From DASQUK01 sp035697145 (lineage in GTDB: Bacteria; Actinomycetota; Acidimicrobiia; Acidimicrobiales; VFJN01): a DNA stretch of 13,930 nucleotides. The stretch is from contig DASSDL010000156.1 in the NCBI GenBank assembly GCA_035697145.1, positions 1-13,930 on the forward strand, read 5' to 3'. Below the pieces are notes generated by a model. It made no database searches, had not been told where the DNA came from, and saw only the letters and a program-made list of their open reading frames with translations. Positions 6,317 to 12,790 of the stretch are shown here, in pieces (position 1 is the stretch's first letter; each line of letters begins with the position of its first letter). The position numbers and the translations under genes are program-made.

Positions 6317-7084
6317 AAACTGACGCTCTATCGACGGGCGGGTTCTGACCCCCTGCTGGTCGGGTCCACCACTGGAAGTGATGGGACTCGGACCCTGGCT
6401 CGAGACGAGCCGGGCGGTGTGGAGGGTGATCAGCGTGGAGGATTGGGCCGAGATCCGTCGGCTCCATCGCGCCGAGGGGATGGGGATCAAGGCGATCGCC
6501 CGTCGGCTCGGCGTGGCGAGGAACACGGTGCGCGACGCGTTGCGGTCGACGTCACCGCCTCGCTATGAGCGACCGTCGAAGGGCTCGTCGGTGGACGCGT
6601 TCGAGCCGGAGATCCGCCGACTGTTGGGGGAGTTCCCGGAGATGCCGGCGACGGTGATCGCCGAGCGGATCGGCTGGGAGCGCGGCATGACCGTGCTGAA
6701 GGACCGGGTGCGTGAACTGCGCCCGTTGTTCCGGCCGCCGGACCCTTGCCAACGCACGACCTACCGGCCTGGCGAGCTCGCCCAGTTCGATCTCTGGCAG
6801 CCCGACATCGCGATCCCGGTCGGGTTCGGCCAGGCCGAGAAGCTGTGGTGCGTGGTCGGCGTGTCGGGGTTCTCCCGGCTGATTGGCGCCTGGCTCGTGC
6901 CGTCCCGCGCCGGCCATGACGTGCTGGGCGGCATGCTGCGGGTGCTCGGCCAGTTCGGAGCGGTGCCCCGCAACGCCGTCTGGGATCAGGAGGGCTGCAT
7001 CGGCGCCTGGCGGCAGGGCCGCCAGGTTCTCACCGCCGAGTTCCAGGCCTTCCGCGGCACGTTGGGCATGGGCGTCATCCTCTG
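6301..7084 (+). mobile_element. IS21-family insertion sequence remnant with left end
   Basis: The left terminus appears to begin TGTCAGCGACGG and continues GGCTGAAAACTGAC at 6311-6324. IS21 elements start with TG and carry repeated sites of this type, and CTGACC recurs near 6350. The istA gene follows. Family sequence ends at about 7084, after GVILC, in favour of unrelated coding DNA. The rest of istA, all of istB and the right end are absent, so the element cannot move by itself. The exact first base is inferred from the TG rule and from loss of the IS3 match just upstream. Confidence 0.65.
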
Positions 7085-7139
7085 CGGGCCCATGCGCGCC
7101 TCGTGTCGGCGGTCGACGCTGGCGCCATCACACCGCTGA
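6435..7139 (+). pseudogene. istA: IS21-family transposase IstA, 3'-truncated
   Basis: From GTG 6435 (GGAGGG at 6421-6426, spacing 8) the protein reads VEDWAEIRRLHRAEGMGIKA and continues IARRLGVARNTVRDALRS, the N-terminal helix-turn-helix of IstA. PATVIAERIGWERGMTVLKD, a second DNA-binding region, and then the RNase H-like catalytic core follow. Catalytic Asp 1 is in AQFDLW (GAT 6789-6791) and Asp 2 in NAVWDQEG (GAT 6984-6986). The family sequence continues to FRGTLGMGVILC at about 7083, where a normal IstA goes on to the PEAKG..ER motif bearing the catalytic Glu. Here it breaks into an unrelated tail and stops at 7139. Missing the third DDE residue, the C-terminal domain and the IstB helper, it is inactive. 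An in-frame GTG at 6426 is an alternative start but has no spaced ribosome-binding site. Confidence 0.88.
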
Positions 7140-7270
7140 GCGCTGCGGTCGTGTGGCGAACACGCCTGCAACAGGACGGCGACACCGAGGTCGCTGCCGA
7201 ACTGGGCGTCCGAGTCCGCACCCTCCAACGCCGCCGCCAGCGCGCCGAGCGCGAGCTGGCCAAGGCGAGT
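7085..7270 (+). pseudogene. C-terminal fragment of an HTH (sigma-70 region-4-like) protein
   Basis: Immediately after the istA break, the frame through 7103 reads RAHARLVSAVDAGAITPLSA, then VVWRTRLQQDGDTEVAAELG and VRVRTLQRRRQRAERELAKA. The last part has the shape of a region-4-like helix-turn-helix (EVAAELGVRVRTLQRRRQRA), as found at the C-terminus of actinobacterial sigma-like or plasmid/ICE regulatory proteins. There is no start codon with a ribosome-binding site; the GTG at 7103 is inside the domain. The frame stays open to 7474, but beyond about 7270 the translation loses any protein character. This is therefore the tail of a gene whose front was replaced by IS21 DNA. Family identity is tentative. 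Confidence 0.5.
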
Positions 7271-7385
7271 TTCAGTGGCCGTGGTGTATGCCAATACCTG
7301 GCCGCTGAAGCGGCGGCAATGTTCGTCAGCGTGGGGAGCGCTCGACCGATGAGTCCGTACCAGCTGGGCCGTCTTACCTCTCGAA

Positions 7386-7415
7386 CGGATCGCTCGCGTC
7401 GGTCTGAACGATCCG
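7386..7415. promoter_or_regulatory. Inverted repeat upstream of the monooxygenase stub/hydrolase copy 2
   Basis: CGGATCG (7386-7392) and CGATCCG (7409-7415) pair exactly across 16 bases. The surrounding text also shows repeated GAAC motifs (GAACGGATCG and GAACGATCCGAAC). An AT-rich CAATATT follows at 7418-7424, which could be part of a -10 box just before the ribosome-binding site GAGGGAGA at 7426-7433. It may be an operator-promoter for the downstream genes. The evidence is sequence symmetry and position only. Confidence 0.35.
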
Positions 7416-7442
7416 AACAATATTCGAGGGAGACACGCTCGC

Positions 7443-7553
7443 ATGCTCGTCATCACAGGGTTCCTCTGGCTTGACCCGGCTCACAGGGACGCGTTCGGCG
7501 ACGCCCATGTCGACCGGGTTCGCCGAGCGCGGCAAACAGGAGGCTGTCGATGA
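7443..7553 (+). pseudogene. 36-codon stub of an antibiotic-biosynthesis monooxygenase (ABM) gene
   Basis: The ATG at 7443 is preceded by GAGGGAGA (7426-7433, spacing 9). It reads MLVITGFLWLDPAHRDAFGD and then AHVDRVRRARQTGGCR before TGA at 7551-7553. This is the first strand and helix of an ABM-domain (dimeric alpha+beta barrel) monooxygenase, which typically continues '..APGCLDF...' for another 60 or so residues. The match stops exactly at the GC pair, so the remainder was probably lost by deletion. Its TGA overlaps the ATG of the hydrolase gene (ATGA at 7550-7553), so if translated the stub would act as a translational lead-in for the hydrolase. It may once have been the partner enzyme of that hydrolase; this is inference. 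Confidence 0.6.
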
Positions 7554-8392
7554 CCACAGTCAACGCCAATGGGGTCGCCCTGGGCATCGATTCGTTCGGT
7601 GACGACGACACACCACTCGTCCTGTTGGCGGGTGGGACGACGATGCTCTCCTGGCCCGACGCGCTCTGCGAGCGCCTCGCCGCCTGCGGGCGCCGCGTGG
7701 TGCGCTACGACCTGCGCGATAGCGGCGAGTCGACAACGGCGGACCCGGAGGCGCCCGCCTACAGTCTGCGCGACCTCGCCGCCGACGCGGCGGCCCTTGC
7801 CGACGCGCTCGGTGGCGGGCCTGCGCACCTCGCGGGGATCGGCGTCGGTGGGATGGTCGCCCAGGTGGCCGCGCTCGATCATCCGGGCGCGTTCTCGGCG
7901 CTCACCCTGGCCGGCACCCGCGCGGTCGCGCCCGGCCCGCCCGACGATGACCTTCCCGACCATGACCAGGCGACGATGAGCCGGCTGTTCTCGCATCCGA
8001 TGCCGGACTGGACCGACCGCGAGGCGGTGGCGGAGTTCGCCGCCGCCGGCGCGGATATCCTCGGCGACGACCCCGTCGCCGCGCGCGCGATCGCCGCGCG
8101 CATCTGGGACCGCACGCCCGGCTCCGCACCCCCGGTCCAGATGGCCAACCAGATGGGCATGGTGTTCTCCAAGCTCAATTGCAAACCCCGCTGGCGCGAG
8201 CGTCTGCCCGAGATCGAGGTCCCCACCCTCGTCGTCCACGGCCGCCGCGACCCATTCTTCCCCGTCGGCAACGGCGAGGCGATCGCGCGCGAGATCCCCG
8301 GGTCGCGGTTGCTCGTCCTCGAGGAGGCCGCCACTGCGATCCCCGATGCGGCGGCCGGCAAGGTCGCCGAGGCGATGCTCGCGCTCGGGTAG
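7550..8392 (+). CDS. Alpha/beta hydrolase-fold protein (RdmC-like) lacking catalytic Ser and His, copy 2
   Basis: A 280-residue alpha/beta hydrolase of the family that includes anthracycline methylesterase RdmC. It shows the oxyanion region LLAGGTTMLSW (residues 25-35), VVRYDLRDSGES (50-61), the nucleophile elbow, a helical cap at about 130-215 (DLPDHDQATMSRLF, VQMANQMGMVFSK), and TLVVHGRRDPFFPVGNGEAI with the acid D234. The elbow reads G96-I-G98-V-G100-G, so the nucleophile Ser is Gly (GGC, one base from AGC). Where family members have 'LEG.GH.LP' this protein has LEEAATAIP, giving Thr262 (ACT) instead of His. Two of three catalytic residues are thus missing, and hydrolysis by the usual mechanism is not expected; a binding, decarboxylation-like or structural role is possible. 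CAGGAGG at 7537-7543 (spacing 6) sets the start, which overlaps the ABM stub stop. Confidence 0.9.
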   Translation: MTTVNANGVALGIDSFGDDDTPLVLLAGGTTMLSWPDALCERLAACGRRVVRYDLRDSGESTTADPEAPAYSLRDLAADAAALADALGGGPAHLAGIGVGGMVAQVAALDHPGAFSALTLAGTRAVAPGPPDDDLPDHDQATMSRLFSHPMPDWTDREAVAEFAAAGADILGDDPVAARAIAARIWDRTPGSAPPVQMANQMGMVFSKLNCKPRWRERLPEIEVPTLVVHGRRDPFFPVGNGEAIAREIPGSRLLVLEEAATAIPDAAAGKVAEAMLALG

Positions 8393-8642
8393 AGGACGGC
8401 GCGCGCCGCACCGGTATGGCATTCGCGCAGCAGTGGGCATTGCAACTGCAGCTGGGCGTCGGACGTACGGATCGTGCGTCCCTTGGCTCTTAGCCCCGCC
8501 GACAGCTCGGGGTGCCCCGGAGCGCCGGCTCTGCAGCCGTGATCTGGGCGCAGGATCTGTGCTGCTTGGCTTCGTGATGCCGCAGCCAGATCGGCAGTTC
8601 GGCCGCGTCCCCTGTCTCGTACGATGGCGGAGGAGGATGCAC

Positions 8643-9236
8643 ATGGCGACGTCTGATCCGATCGCCGAGATCATCGGGGACTATCGAGCCTTCGCGGCGA
8701 TGCAGCGCGACCGTCTTCGAGCCCGCGGGATTGACATCACGCCGTATCCGCTCAGCCATCTCGCCGTCCGGGTCGCCGACTGGGACCTGTACGTCCATCA
8801 GCGGACGCTTCTCGAGCGCCATGCGAAGACGAACCGCGAGAGCGTCTGGAACGGGGGTCCGATCTCCTTGCTCGTGCTCGCCGAGCCGCTCGATGTCCTC
8901 GATGGGACTCCGGTCTCGCGCATCGAGCTCATCCCGCCCGTTCACCAGCGTGTCTACCGGATGGGCCTCGAGCACCTCGGCGTCGTCGTCGGTGAGGAGA
9001 TCGACGAGTTCTCGCGAGTACATCGGGCCGCGCTGACTGGGCAGCAGTTCCAGAGTCCCAACGTCGAGCCGGTCTACGTGTTGTTCGAGGACTTCACCCA
9101 CGTGAAGTTCTACCGTCGCTCCTTCTTCGACGTCGTCGAGGACGAGGAAGGGCGCTTCGAGGGTTTCAGCCACGTCGACGACTGGGTGCCACAGCGGCTC
9201 GTCACCGCCACGGGCCCGAACCCGCTCCCGCGGTAA
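8643..9236 (+). CDS. YecM-like VOC-superfamily protein
   Basis: A 197-residue protein resembling E. coli YecM, a single-domain relative of the vicinal-oxygen-chelate/isomerase fold. Shared features are DITPYPLSHLAVRVADWDLY (residues 31-50; YecM has a similar 'ITPLTADHISLR'), WNGGPISLLVLAEPL (69-83; YecM 'INGRPICLFKL'), SRIELIPPV (92-100), GLEHLGVVV (108-116) and FTHVKFYRRSFFDVVEDEEG. H39, E95 and H111 are placed as in the metal-binding set of YecM-type proteins. Function is unknown in general, with a metal-dependent enzyme role assumed. The start is chosen by GGAGGAGG at 8629-8636 (spacing 6); an in-frame ATG at 8637 is too close to it. It stands alone, with a 250-base gap upstream that begins with the flank shared by both hydrolase copies. 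Confidence 0.8.
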   Translation: MATSDPIAEIIGDYRAFAAMQRDRLRARGIDITPYPLSHLAVRVADWDLYVHQRTLLERHAKTNRESVWNGGPISLLVLAEPLDVLDGTPVSRIELIPPVHQRVYRMGLEHLGVVVGEEIDEFSRVHRAALTGQQFQSPNVEPVYVLFEDFTHVKFYRRSFFDVVEDEEGRFEGFSHVDDWVPQRLVTATGPNPLPR

Positions 9237-9544
9237 CCGAAGCTGCTGACGCGACCGAATGCCCGGTACGCGCTCGCGACGAACGCGGCGTGGGCTGCGC
9301 AGATCAGCGGTCGAACGGGTCCCCTATCGCCGGGTCCGGGACTCTTCGTCTAGCGACGTTCGGTCAAGTCGATCCGGCTGCCAGCCGTATGGCAGCGGGC
9401 TCAGCGTCGGGCAGATCTGCATCTGCTAGCCGTCTCGGTCGCGAATAAGCCAGTGAACCAACCAGAACTCCTCGCTCGCCGCGCTGCCCGGTGAGGCGGC
9501 GCCGACCTGGTCGGCGATCGCTTCGCGCCGAGCTGTGACTCGGC
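9237..9544. other. Intergenic region between convergent genes
   Basis: About 300 bases between the YecM-like gene (plus) and the methyltransferase gene (minus). No complete gene is seen. On the minus strand a frame ending at 9426 reads ...SEEFWLVHWLIRDRDG, which has a protein-like composition, but it enters from the wrong phase of the methyltransferase gene and I do not recognise it. No strong terminator hairpin was found. Confidence 0.45.
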
Positions 9545-10348
9545 TCAAGCACGTGCCGCCCCGTTTGGTCGCCTGACGGCGGTGACGAGCCAGGCCCGCG
9601 CACTGAAGAAGACGCCGCTGTCCGTGTCGTGCGCGGCGACGGTGGCGCGGAGCCGTTCGAGTGCGTGCCCGGTCATGGTGGGGTCCAGGTCGGCGAGCAG
9701 GTCCTTGGCGTGCCGTAAGCGGAGCACCGCGTCGTAGGCGGTGGCGGTATCTGGGCCGTAGAGGACCGGCTCGTGGACGTCGATGAAGGCGACCTCGGCG
9801 AAGCCGGCGGCCCTCAGGATGCCTGCGGTGATCGCCGGGTCGGCGAGGGAGAACGGGCCCGGATGGTTCGTGGTCGGGGCGGGTGCAGCGCTGCCGGCGG
9901 TGAGGGCGTCGCGGATCGCGGTGGCCCACTCGTTGCGGTCGTGGTCCTGCCAGACCAGCAGCACCAGGCGGGCTCCAGGGCGCAGTGCCCGACCGATGTT
10001 GGTGAACGCGGCGACCGGGTCGGTGAAGAACATCGTCCCGAACCGGCTGACGCACAGGTCGAAGTGCGTTGACGGGAAGGGGTGGGTCTGGGCGTCGGCC
10101 TGCACGTAGGTGACGTTGCGCAGTCCCGCGTCGTCGCTGAGCCGGCGGGCCCGTTCGAGCATCGGTGCAGACAGGTCGACACCCAGGGCGCTTCCGTCGA
10201 CGGCGGCGCGGGCGGCCTCACGGGTGGTCTGGCCAGTACCGCAGCCGACGTCGAGCACGCGGTCGTGCGGCTGGACGTTGGCCGCGGCGCGGAGGTGCTC
10301 GTTGTAGAGGCGCAGCTCGGCGTCGTAGAAGTCGGGATCGATGTCCAT
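9545..10348 (-). CDS. Class I SAM-dependent methyltransferase
   Basis: A 267-residue methyltransferase. Motif I VLDVGCGTGQTT (residues 31-42) is the SAM-binding glycine loop, and D58 in ALGVDLSAPMLERAR (54-68) is the acidic residue for the ribose. Motif II/III positions are seen as YVQADAQTHPFPSTHFDLCV and motif post-I as GRALRPGARLVLLVW. The C-terminal half (FSLADPAITAGILRAAGFAE) is the cap that shapes the acceptor site in UbiE/CmoA-like small-molecule methyltransferases. The substrate is not evident. Its start lies three bases after the stop of the LLM gene on the same strand, so the two are almost certainly one transcript. A start a little downstream is unlikely because the N-terminal helix DPDFYDAELRLYNEHL is typical. 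Confidence 0.92.
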   Translation of the reverse strand: MDIDPDFYDAELRLYNEHLRAAANVQPHDRVLDVGCGTGQTTREAARAAVDGSALGVDLSAPMLERARRLSDDAGLRNVTYVQADAQTHPFPSTHFDLCVSRFGTMFFTDPVAAFTNIGRALRPGARLVLLVWQDHDRNEWATAIRDALTAGSAAPAPTTNHPGPFSLADPAITAGILRAAGFAEVAFIDVHEPVLYGPDTATAYDAVLRLRHAKDLLADLDPTMTGHALERLRATVAAHDTDSGVFFSARAWLVTAVRRPNGAARA

Positions 10349-10351
10349 GGG

Positions 10352-11215
10352 TCAGGGCGCGGACGCCGGCCCGTCGCGGACCACGCCCCGAACCTGGTCC
10401 CGTGAGAGCGCGTCGGGGGCGAGATCGGGCATCCACCAGGTGGCGCCCGCCTCGGCGTAGGGCATCGGATCGGTACCGAGTGGGAGACCGACGGCCACGT
10501 CGTAGGGCGCGGTGGTGTCCTCACGAAGCCCGGCGATGACCGCGACCATCTCGGCGAGCTGGTCGGGATGGTCGAGGTTGACCGGGACCAAGCCGTCGTG
10601 GCGGGCGGCGCGGCGTAGCGGCCTGACGCTTCCGGGGAACGCCCCAACCCAGACCGGCACGGCGGGCTGCTGGACCGGTCGGGGCAGGAACTGGATGCCC
10701 GCCACCGTGTAGTGCTCGCCATGGTGGTGCACCGTCTCGCCGGACCAGGCGGCGGCCAGGATGTCCAACGACTCGTCGAGCATCGCCGCGCGCCTGCGGT
10801 CGTCGAGCTCCTCGCCGGTCTTGGACAGCTCGTTGCCGGAGTGGTCGTTGCCCAGGCCGACGCCGAGGACGAGCCGGCCGCCGCTGAGCCGGTCGAGCGT
10901 CGCGGTTTCCCGGGCCACCTTGGCCGGCCGGCGGCGGGCGAGGGGCGTGACCATGGGGCCGAGCCGCACCCGTTCGGTGACAGCGGCGATCGCCGCCAGC
11001 GTGATCCAAGGATCGGCCACTTGCCGGACCGGCGCCCGCCAGCGCAGGTGGTCCCATACGAAGACCCCGTGCCACCCGGCCTCCTCCGCCTCGGCGGCCA
11101 GACCGGCGACCACAACCGGGTCGGCCAGCTCGTCGAACAGCGGCAGCCACAGCCCCGAACGGACACCGCCGCGGTCGGTCCGGCCAACCAAGGACATGTC
11201 CTCCTGTCCAGCCAT
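10352..11215 (-). CDS. LLM class F420-dependent oxidoreductase, first gene of operon with methyltransferase
   Basis: A 287-residue luciferase-like oxidoreductase. The N-terminus has RSGLWLPLFDELADPVVVAG, then AEEAGWHGVFVWDHLRWRAP, the TIM-barrel start with the WDH motif common in F420-dependent members. TERVRLGPMVTPLARRRPAK and VARETATLDRLSGGRLVLGV, followed by GLGNDHSGNE, form the cofactor phosphate-binding region. AMLDESLDILAAAWSGE and FLPRPVQQPAVPVWVGAFPG are the standard late motifs. The ATG at 11215 is preceded by GGGGAGG with five bases spacing. A second ATG six codons on has AGGAGG only two bases away, so it is less likely. With the methyltransferase three bases downstream, it may reduce or oxidise a small molecule that is then methylated; that pairing is inference from gene order only. 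Confidence 0.92.
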   Translation of the reverse strand: MAGQEDMSLVGRTDRGGVRSGLWLPLFDELADPVVVAGLAAEAEEAGWHGVFVWDHLRWRAPVRQVADPWITLAAIAAVTERVRLGPMVTPLARRRPAKVARETATLDRLSGGRLVLGVGLGNDHSGNELSKTGEELDDRRRAAMLDESLDILAAAWSGETVHHHGEHYTVAGIQFLPRPVQQPAVPVWVGAFPGSVRPLRRAARHDGLVPVNLDHPDQLAEMVAVIAGLREDTTAPYDVAVGLPLGTDPMPYAEAGATWWMPDLAPDALSRDQVRGVVRDGPASAP

Positions 11216-11647
11216 GTCAGCCTCCCCTGGCGACGGCGGTGTGCACCAGACCGCCCCTGCGGGTCAACGAATCCAGCATCGGCCAGCGCTCGGTATCGTC
11301 ACGTCAACCTTCCGGCGCAGGTCCACATCTTCCGACGTTCAGCACCTCCCGAACTCATCGGTGGCCGGTTCCGCACCCACCACACCGTTCAAGGTGCCCC
11401 CGAACGCCGGCTGAGCAGCGTCCGCGATCACGGCCGAGCGGCACATCGGGGACACCGAGCAGATCGCTGGTTGCCGGACGGTCGCGCTCGACTGGCGAGT
11501 GCCCAGGTGGCCGGTTCTGGCCGCTCCGCGTTTCAGCTGGGTGGGATGCCGAGTATGTCCTGGTTGCAGCCGCGGCAGGAGCAGGTGCGGATCCGGTAGT
11601 CGGGAAGAATCGGAACCCGGCCGCGTACGTTCGGCCTACTTGATCCG
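11216..11647. other. Intergenic region between LLM and aldo/keto reductase genes
   Basis: About 430 bases bounded by the start of the LLM gene (minus) and the stop of the aldo/keto reductase gene (minus). Open frames exist on both strands, as everywhere in such GC-rich DNA, but none has a ribosome-binding site and recognisable protein content. It must hold the promoter of the LLM-methyltransferase operon. TTGACC followed at 16 bases by TGCACA on the minus strand, near 11235-11262, is a weak candidate only. No hairpin worth calling was seen. Confidence 0.45.
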
Positions 11648-12664
11648 TCAACGCTCGCTGTCCAGGACGGCCATTTGTGCGGCCGGGTACCGCTCGCCGG
11701 CCGCGGCGTCGGCCGGCATCGCCGTCTCGATCGCGATCAGGTCTTCGTCGGTGAGCTCGACCTGGGTGGCCTCGACCCCCTGGGCCAGGCGCTCCGGGTT
11801 GCTGGTGCCGATCAGCGGCACGATGTCGTCGCCTCGGGTCAAGGACCAGGCGATCGCCAGCTGGGCGACGGTGATGCCCTTGGTCGCGGCGATCGCCGCG
11901 AGCCGTTCGACGAGTGCCCGGTTGCGGTCGAGGTTCTCACCCTGGAACCGCGGGCTGTGGCTGCGGAGGTCATCCGCCGCGAGCTGCCCGGCGCGGAGCG
12001 ATTCGCTGATCAGCCCACGCGACAGCACGCCGTAGGCCGTGATCCCGATCCCGAGCTCGCGGACCGTGGGCAGGATGTGGGCCTCGATGCCACGCGACAT
12101 CAGGGAGTACTCGATCTGGAGGTCGGCGATCGGATGCACCGCGGCCGCCCTGCGGATCGTCTCCGGACCGACCTCGGACAGCCCGATGGCGCGGACGTAG
12201 CCGGCCTCGACCATCTCGGCGATCGCACCGACGGTCTCCTCGATCGGTACGTCCGGATCGAGCCGGGCGGGGCGGTAGATGTCGAGGTAGTCCGTGCCGA
12301 GGCGCTGCAGCGAGTAGGCCAGGAAGTTGCGCATGGACGCCGGCCGGGTGTCGACGCCGCCGAAGGAGCCGCCGGGGCCGAGCCGCGCGCCGAACTTGAC
12401 GCTGAGCTGCACGGCGGAGCGGTCGAGCTCGCGCAACGCCCGGCCGATCAGCATCTCGTTGTGGCCGGAGCCGTAATGGTCGCCGGTGTCGATCAAGGTC
12501 ACACCGGCGTTGACGGCGGCGCGGATGGTGGCGAGGCTCATTTCGTCGTCGCGGGCGCCGTACGCACCCGACATGCCCATCGCGCCGAGCCCGATCATCG
12601 AGACGGTCGGGCCCGTGGCGCCGAGGCGGCGGGTGGGAAGGGTGGAGGTGGAAGTAGAGGTCAT
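11648..12664 (-). CDS. Aldo/keto reductase
   Basis: A 338-residue NADPH-dependent aldo/keto reductase TIM barrel. It opens MTSTSTSTLPTRRLGATGPT, then VSMIGLGAMGMSGAYG and LIDTGDHYGSGHNEMLIGRA, with catalytic D59 and Y64. K90 lies in QLSVKFGA. The fourth catalytic residue, usually His in '.QHR', is Ala133 in YLDIYRPARLDP; the RPAR form looks typical of one AKR subgroup rather than damage. Later motifs are GAIAEMVEAGYVRAIGLSEV, LQIEYSLMSR, GITAYGVLSRGLI and the C-terminal cofactor-binding IGTSNPERLAQ. The enzyme reduces aldehydes or ketones in the cytoplasm; the substrate is unknown. The frame is open to 12781, but the extension is not protein-like, and AGGAA sits about eight bases before ATG 12664. 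It is divergent from the XRE regulator gene, the usual arrangement for local control. Confidence 0.92.
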   Translation of the reverse strand: MTSTSTSTLPTRRLGATGPTVSMIGLGAMGMSGAYGARDDEMSLATIRAAVNAGVTLIDTGDHYGSGHNEMLIGRALRELDRSAVQLSVKFGARLGPGGSFGGVDTRPASMRNFLAYSLQRLGTDYLDIYRPARLDPDVPIEETVGAIAEMVEAGYVRAIGLSEVGPETIRRAAAVHPIADLQIEYSLMSRGIEAHILPTVRELGIGITAYGVLSRGLISESLRAGQLAADDLRSHSPRFQGENLDRNRALVERLAAIAATKGITVAQLAIAWSLTRGDDIVPLIGTSNPERLAQGVEATQVELTDEDLIAIETAMPADAAAGERYPAAQMAVLDSER

Positions 12665-12736
12665 CGGTCGATTCCTGTCGTTCGTCGTCGCGCCCACGGT
12701 GGGCCCGGCGGCACGGCGGCGGAAGGGTCGGGACAT

Positions 12737-12781
12737 CCAGGGATCCGCGCTCCCTGGTTGGGTGCCGGAACAGCACGGCAC
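12737..12781. promoter_or_regulatory. Two inverted repeats in the AKR/XRE divergent promoter region
   Basis: CCAGGGA (12737-12743) pairs perfectly with TCCCTGG (12751-12757) across seven bases. Directly after it, GTGCCG (12762-12767) pairs with CGGCAC (12776-12781) across eight bases. The second repeat ends ten bases before the GTG start of the regulator. Their position between divergent genes, one of them a DNA-binding protein, makes them candidate operators through which the regulator could control itself and the reductase. The symmetry is seen; binding is inferred. Confidence 0.5.
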
Positions 12782-12790
12782 ACTGGCGTC

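Noticed and set aside
4664..6526. A 620-codon open frame on the minus strand
   Set aside because: It is antisense to the intact LLM gene and to IS3 orfA, has an arginine/serine-rich composition with no recognisable domain, and is the expected mirror of GC-rich third codon positions.
8494..8519. CCCCG/CGGGG/CCCCG symmetric motif downstream of hydrolase copy 2
   Set aside because: The 5-bp stem is too short for this GC content and no T-tract follows, so it is not called a terminator.
7481..8674. A ~400-codon minus-strand frame over hydrolase copy 2, with a similar one over copy 1 (376-1575)
   Set aside because: Both mirror the hydrolase genes on the plus strand. Their resemblance to each other only reflects the duplication. 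No family features or ribosome-binding sites were found.
9814..11187. Long minus-strand frame overlapping the LLM and methyltransferase genes in another phase
   Set aside because: Low-complexity Pro/Arg/Ser translation; the two overlapping genes in their own frames have clear family motifs.
541..11410. Shared 13-base strings around CCCCGAACGCC at about 541, 1592 and 11398, with a looser match near 8512
   Set aside because: Exact 13-base matches are expected by chance a few times in 14 kb of GC-rich sequence. The flanks do not align, so this is not called a repeat family.
11675..12790. In-frame upstream extension of the XRE regulator to a 656-codon protein
   Set aside because: The extension is antisense to the aldo/keto reductase gene and gly/arg-rich. 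The XRE family start is at the GTG at 12791.
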